64,000 bases of DNA from Climacium dendroides (Eukaryota; Streptophyta; Bryopsida; Hypnales; Climaciaceae). The position numbers were made by a program, and so were the translations under genes. The notes beneath the pieces are model-generated. The model was not told the DNA's origin. It searched no databases and saw nothing but the letters and a program-made list of their open reading frames with translations. This document shows, in pieces, positions 60,766-64,000 of this stretch. Position 1 is the stretch's first letter, and every line of letters begins with the position of its first letter. Location: contig OX467091.1 in the NCBI GenBank assembly GCA_950106755.1, positions 19,857,538 through 19,921,537 of the forward strand, given 5' to 3'.

Positions 60766-63700
60766 ATGGCGGTGGATGAGGAGCAGCCTTTGCTTGAGAA
60801 GAAGCGACCGGCATTAGTGTATCCGAATTGCCGTGGTTGTAAGAATAGCTACTTGCAGGATCCAGATGCTGAGATTCCGTGGAAGGTGCTGACATCCATG
60901 GCGGCGCTTACGCTCGTGAATGGTATGCGACACCTCTAACTGTTCTCGTCGCGTGTTGTGAACTAATGTTTGGGGGAGTTGGATGATAACTAATGGAAAG
61001 ATTTTTCGTTTTCGTTTTTGTTGATTTTGTACCGCTTGTTCGTTGATGAACTGTTTTGAACTCTCTTTATTATATCCTTAAGAGTCGATGTCATGATTGA
61101 TGTTGTAGACTATTGAGGTTTAAGTGCGACCGTGCGTGTGTTGCAGCTTTGCCAATTTCGTCTCTCTACCCGTTTCTGTATTTTATGGTGAGCTATTTCT
61201 CCTCTCGATCCAGTCCTCTGTATTATGTACCTTGAATTTCGTTTGCAATTGGTTGGCGATCACTATTTTTAAATTTGATTTGTAAAAAGAAATTGGTGGT
61301 AGTAGCTACCGGTGTTGGAGCTGTTTCAAACTTGCTCTGGTTCATCTGGGGTGGTAAACATGATTATGTTTAATTTACAGGTAAGAGATTTCCATATTGC
61401 GAAAACAGATAAAGACATCGGATATTATGCTGGTTACATAGGTGAGCGAATTACAACTTTTGAAGTTTCCGAGACTAGGAGGTCAGGTTTTAGGGCTGGC
61501 CTCTAGTAGAAATGATACTTTTTGTACCTTGTTTTTGGTTACAAATAGAATGCGTCTGTCGTGGGAGAAAATTCTATAGAAATGGTACTTTTGAACTGTT
61601 GGAAGAAGGTGCTGATCTATATTCATGCACAAACTCAACAATTTATGTATACTTGTCGTTCTATGTTTTCTTGAAACAATGGAGCAGAAGTCAATTGCTT
61701 TGAAGGAATAGGCCACTGTGTGATTAGCTGAGAGTTTATATTCGTTGATTGAAATTTATATTGAATGAGTTTCTGTACACGTCTTGGCTTGTTTAGGATC
61801 TGCATTTATGTTTGGGCGGTTCCTGACATCTATTCAATGGGGCATGGCCGCTGACAAATACGGACGTGTACCTGTCATGGTGCTTGGCGTCATCTCCGTG
61901 TTCGTTTTAAACCTTTCTGTTTTTTATACCTTCATAGTTGTATCGATTATAACTTGTAGAATTTCTGAGAACTTGCATCCTTGTTTCGGTATTCTCTGTG
62001 TATATTCAACACTCTGTCGTTCTTTATGTACCAAAATAAATTAGGGCTTATTAATCGAAAGGAACTCCTCTTATACTTGTTTTATTTGGATGGCAGCATA
62101 ATATTCCATACAATGTTTGGATTGAGCACAACTTTCTGGATGGCTCTAATTTCAAGATTTTTGCTAGGCAGCTGCAATGGCATGCTTGGACCTGTTAAGG
62201 TAAGAACCATTTCAATAGTGAAAGCGGTAGATGTTTTCGTGCGTTGTGATGAATTGCTCACACTCTGAGGGTTAAGTTTGATACTCACTGATCAGATGTG
62301 ACCTACATGAATTTTCTTGTGGGAACTCATTTTTCTTTATGACCTGACAGGCTTATGCATCCGAAGTTTGCAGTGAAAGGCACCAAGCTAGAAGTGTGTC
62401 CATTGTACGCATTCCTTCTCGTGCCATTATTATTACCACGAATATCGTGTTTGCCATCTACTGGGTAGAAATGTACGTATTGCATATCTGCTACCGGTAC
62501 TTCATTGATCCATATGTTGCTATACTCGGAACGATACTTACATTTGAGAGGTTGGTGACTATTGATTTTATAGGTGGCCACTGTTTGGGGCCTTGGATTG
62601 ATTATTGGTCCGGCTATGGGTGGCTACTTGTCTCAGGTAATTATGAATGTTAACATCAAAACTGATTCAATTGACTCCTCAAAATGAAGAAATTTTCATG
62701 TTCAAATAGAAATATCTATGATTTTATTCTGATCTCAGTTAACGGTCATGTTGCGGACATTTCTGATGATGTATGTGTTCTTACAGCCTGCAATCAAGTA
62801 TCCTAACCTGTTTCCGCGGGGCTCTTTGTTTGATCGGTGGGCTATTTTCTGCTTTTCCCCTTTGTTTCAATATTTGCTAGTTTTGGTCAAAATGCGTACC
62901 AGTTATTCTATACCTTATCATCCTTCTCGGAGTGTTCAATTCATGAGTCGTTGCTATAACCCATCAGAACCCTCACTAACGCATGTGTTTTTGCTCTTGT
63001 TTCGTTTGGAAATAGATATGCTTACCTGTTACCGTCCCTTGTTGTTACTGTCATTGCAATTCCAATACTCTTCACCACGTTCTATCTTCCTGTAAGTCGC
63101 TTATACCTTTCCATTATTTTTCTAATATTTTGTGAGGCAAGAGATGAGAAATTGGTTTTCCCAATTCTCATAAGCTCGTTTGATTTCTGAATTAACTATA
63201 GCTAAGACGAGCTCGTTTTCCCAATTCTCATAAGTCTTGAATAGAAAGACGTTGAATGCTCTTTTGTCTTAGTTCTACAACTCGGTTGATTGATTAACCA
63301 CTGTTTTTCCCGTCCTTTTAACGGAAGGCATTTCATAATCGATATCTTGATGTGAGAATTTTCCAATTTCAGGAGACATTGCACAATCACGACATCGTCG
63401 AGGTTGAGAAGACTGAAGAAACGAAGGACGAACAGGCAGTGTCTCTTCCAATTCCGCGCATTATGTCACGGTCATGGAGCAGGAAATACTCAGTTTGTGA
63501 GGGGATCGATAGTCCGACCCTTATTTCTCCTTTCGGCAGCTTGCATGATTCTACGTGTCAAGACGAGCTTCTGCATTTAGGCAGAAGACGATCACAAAAT
63601 TTTGATAAGTTTCAATCTCGGAGTAGCTCATCGCGGAGCCGACAAGATAACGAAGAAGAACGTATTGATGTTATTGATGGTCACAAAGACTTACCAGGCT

Positions 63701-64000
63701 CGGGTAATGGAATCCAAGGTAAGGTCATGATACGTTTTGTTTGAATTGTAGATTTTTCTCAAGGTACTCCTGTACTCTTACAGCGTTATGGGTCTCTTAT
63801 AGCATCTGATGCAAAGAAATTGGTGTCCAGAATATCAAGCTGATTCAGCAAATGTTGAAGAGGAGAAGAAACTTGTGGCAACCTCAGAGACAGAGTTTCA
63901 TCATGATACCAAAAAGGAAAATTCACTGATCTCAAACAAGCCCCTAATGGCTTCTATTGCTCTTTATTGCATATGGTCCTTACATGATATGGCGTACACT
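60766..64000 (+). CDS. ZIFL: ZIFL-type major facilitator transporter, 5' eleven exons (3' end outside window)
   Basis: Exons are 60766-60922, 61147-61187, 61381-61441, 61797-61899, 62097-62199, 62351-62404, 62574-62636, 62787-62836, 63016-63091, 63373-63718 and 63831 to the edge, with consistent phases. The N-terminus has the ZINC INDUCED FACILITATOR-like Cys motif (YPNCRGCK). Then come LPISSLYPFLYFM, the MFS loop WGMAADKYGRVPVMVLG, FGLSTTFWMALISRFLLGSC, GPVKAYASEVCSERHQA and WGLGLIIGPAMGGYL, then PAIKYPNLFPRGSLFDRYAY and FYLPETLHNHD. A long charged central loop (exon 10) precedes span 7 (PLMASIALYCIWSLHDMAYT). Plant ZIFLs move zinc-chelator complexes, potassium or protons at tonoplast or plasma membrane; the substrate here is unknown. 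Donor 61900 (GTTCGT) and the acceptor before 63831 are the least certain junctions. Confidence 0.92.

Overview
The window is nuclear DNA of a land plant. Evidence is the split, intron-bearing genes with GT-AG junctions, plastid transit peptides, a plant AMT2-type ammonium transporter, plant-type polyamine and ZIFL carriers, TTTAGGG-type telobox motifs, and decayed Ty1-copia, chromodomain Ty3-gypsy and LINE elements. The AT-rich, repeat-laden spacers and the gene set would fit a seed-free plant (a moss or similar), but the species cannot be fixed from sequence alone; that placement is inference.

Layout. 0-1.1 kb: last exon of an AMT2-type ammonium transporter. 2.4-4.8 kb: a 24-bp minisatellite and a 5'-truncated LINE. 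4.9 kb: tRNA-Lys(CTT). 6.0-7.6 kb: a single-exon polyamine/amino-acid permease broken by one in-frame TAG. 8.5-12.0 kb (minus): a ten-exon thylakoid-lumen FKBP-type protein whose frame I reconstructed exon by exon. 12-19.5 kb: AT-rich spacer full of short dispersed repeats. 19.55-20.74 kb (minus): a four-exon, 153-residue plastid single-span membrane protein whose first two exons are duplicates of those of the FKBP gene. 22-28.5 kb: repeat spacer, including a transposon inserted in an inverted copy of itself. 28.7-31.4 kb: a five-exon rhodanese/TrhO-type tRNA-uridine hydroxylase homologue. 32.0-33.3 kb (minus): a MYND zinc-finger gene with a likely frameshift. 34.2-49.5 kb: one large nest, a copia element (minus, target duplication AAATC) whose 5' LTR is split by a chromodomain gypsy element (plus), and which also carries three smaller insertions. 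49.5-58.9 kb: a field of MITEs. 60.8-64.0 kb: a ZIFL-type major facilitator transporter running off the right edge.

The genes do not form an operon-like unit. The transporters (AMT2, PUT, ZIFL) and the two plastid proteins are independent loci. The most interesting signals are (i) a cluster of non-autonomous elements with CCC...GGG ends lying between TTAA duplications, the signature of piggyBac-type transposition, which is unexpected in a land plant; (ii) two unrelated plastid proteins 8 kb apart sharing the same two transit-peptide exons and intron; (iii) a conserved accessory ORF found both in the gypsy element and in a second insertion inside the copia gag; and (iv) a 20-bp satellite that has expanded from about 6 to about 51 copies in one LTR of a single element.

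Coding coordinates of split genes are given as the span of the coding exons, with exon limits in the text. Splice sites were chosen by reading GT/AG and phase by eye; no alignment or expression data were available.
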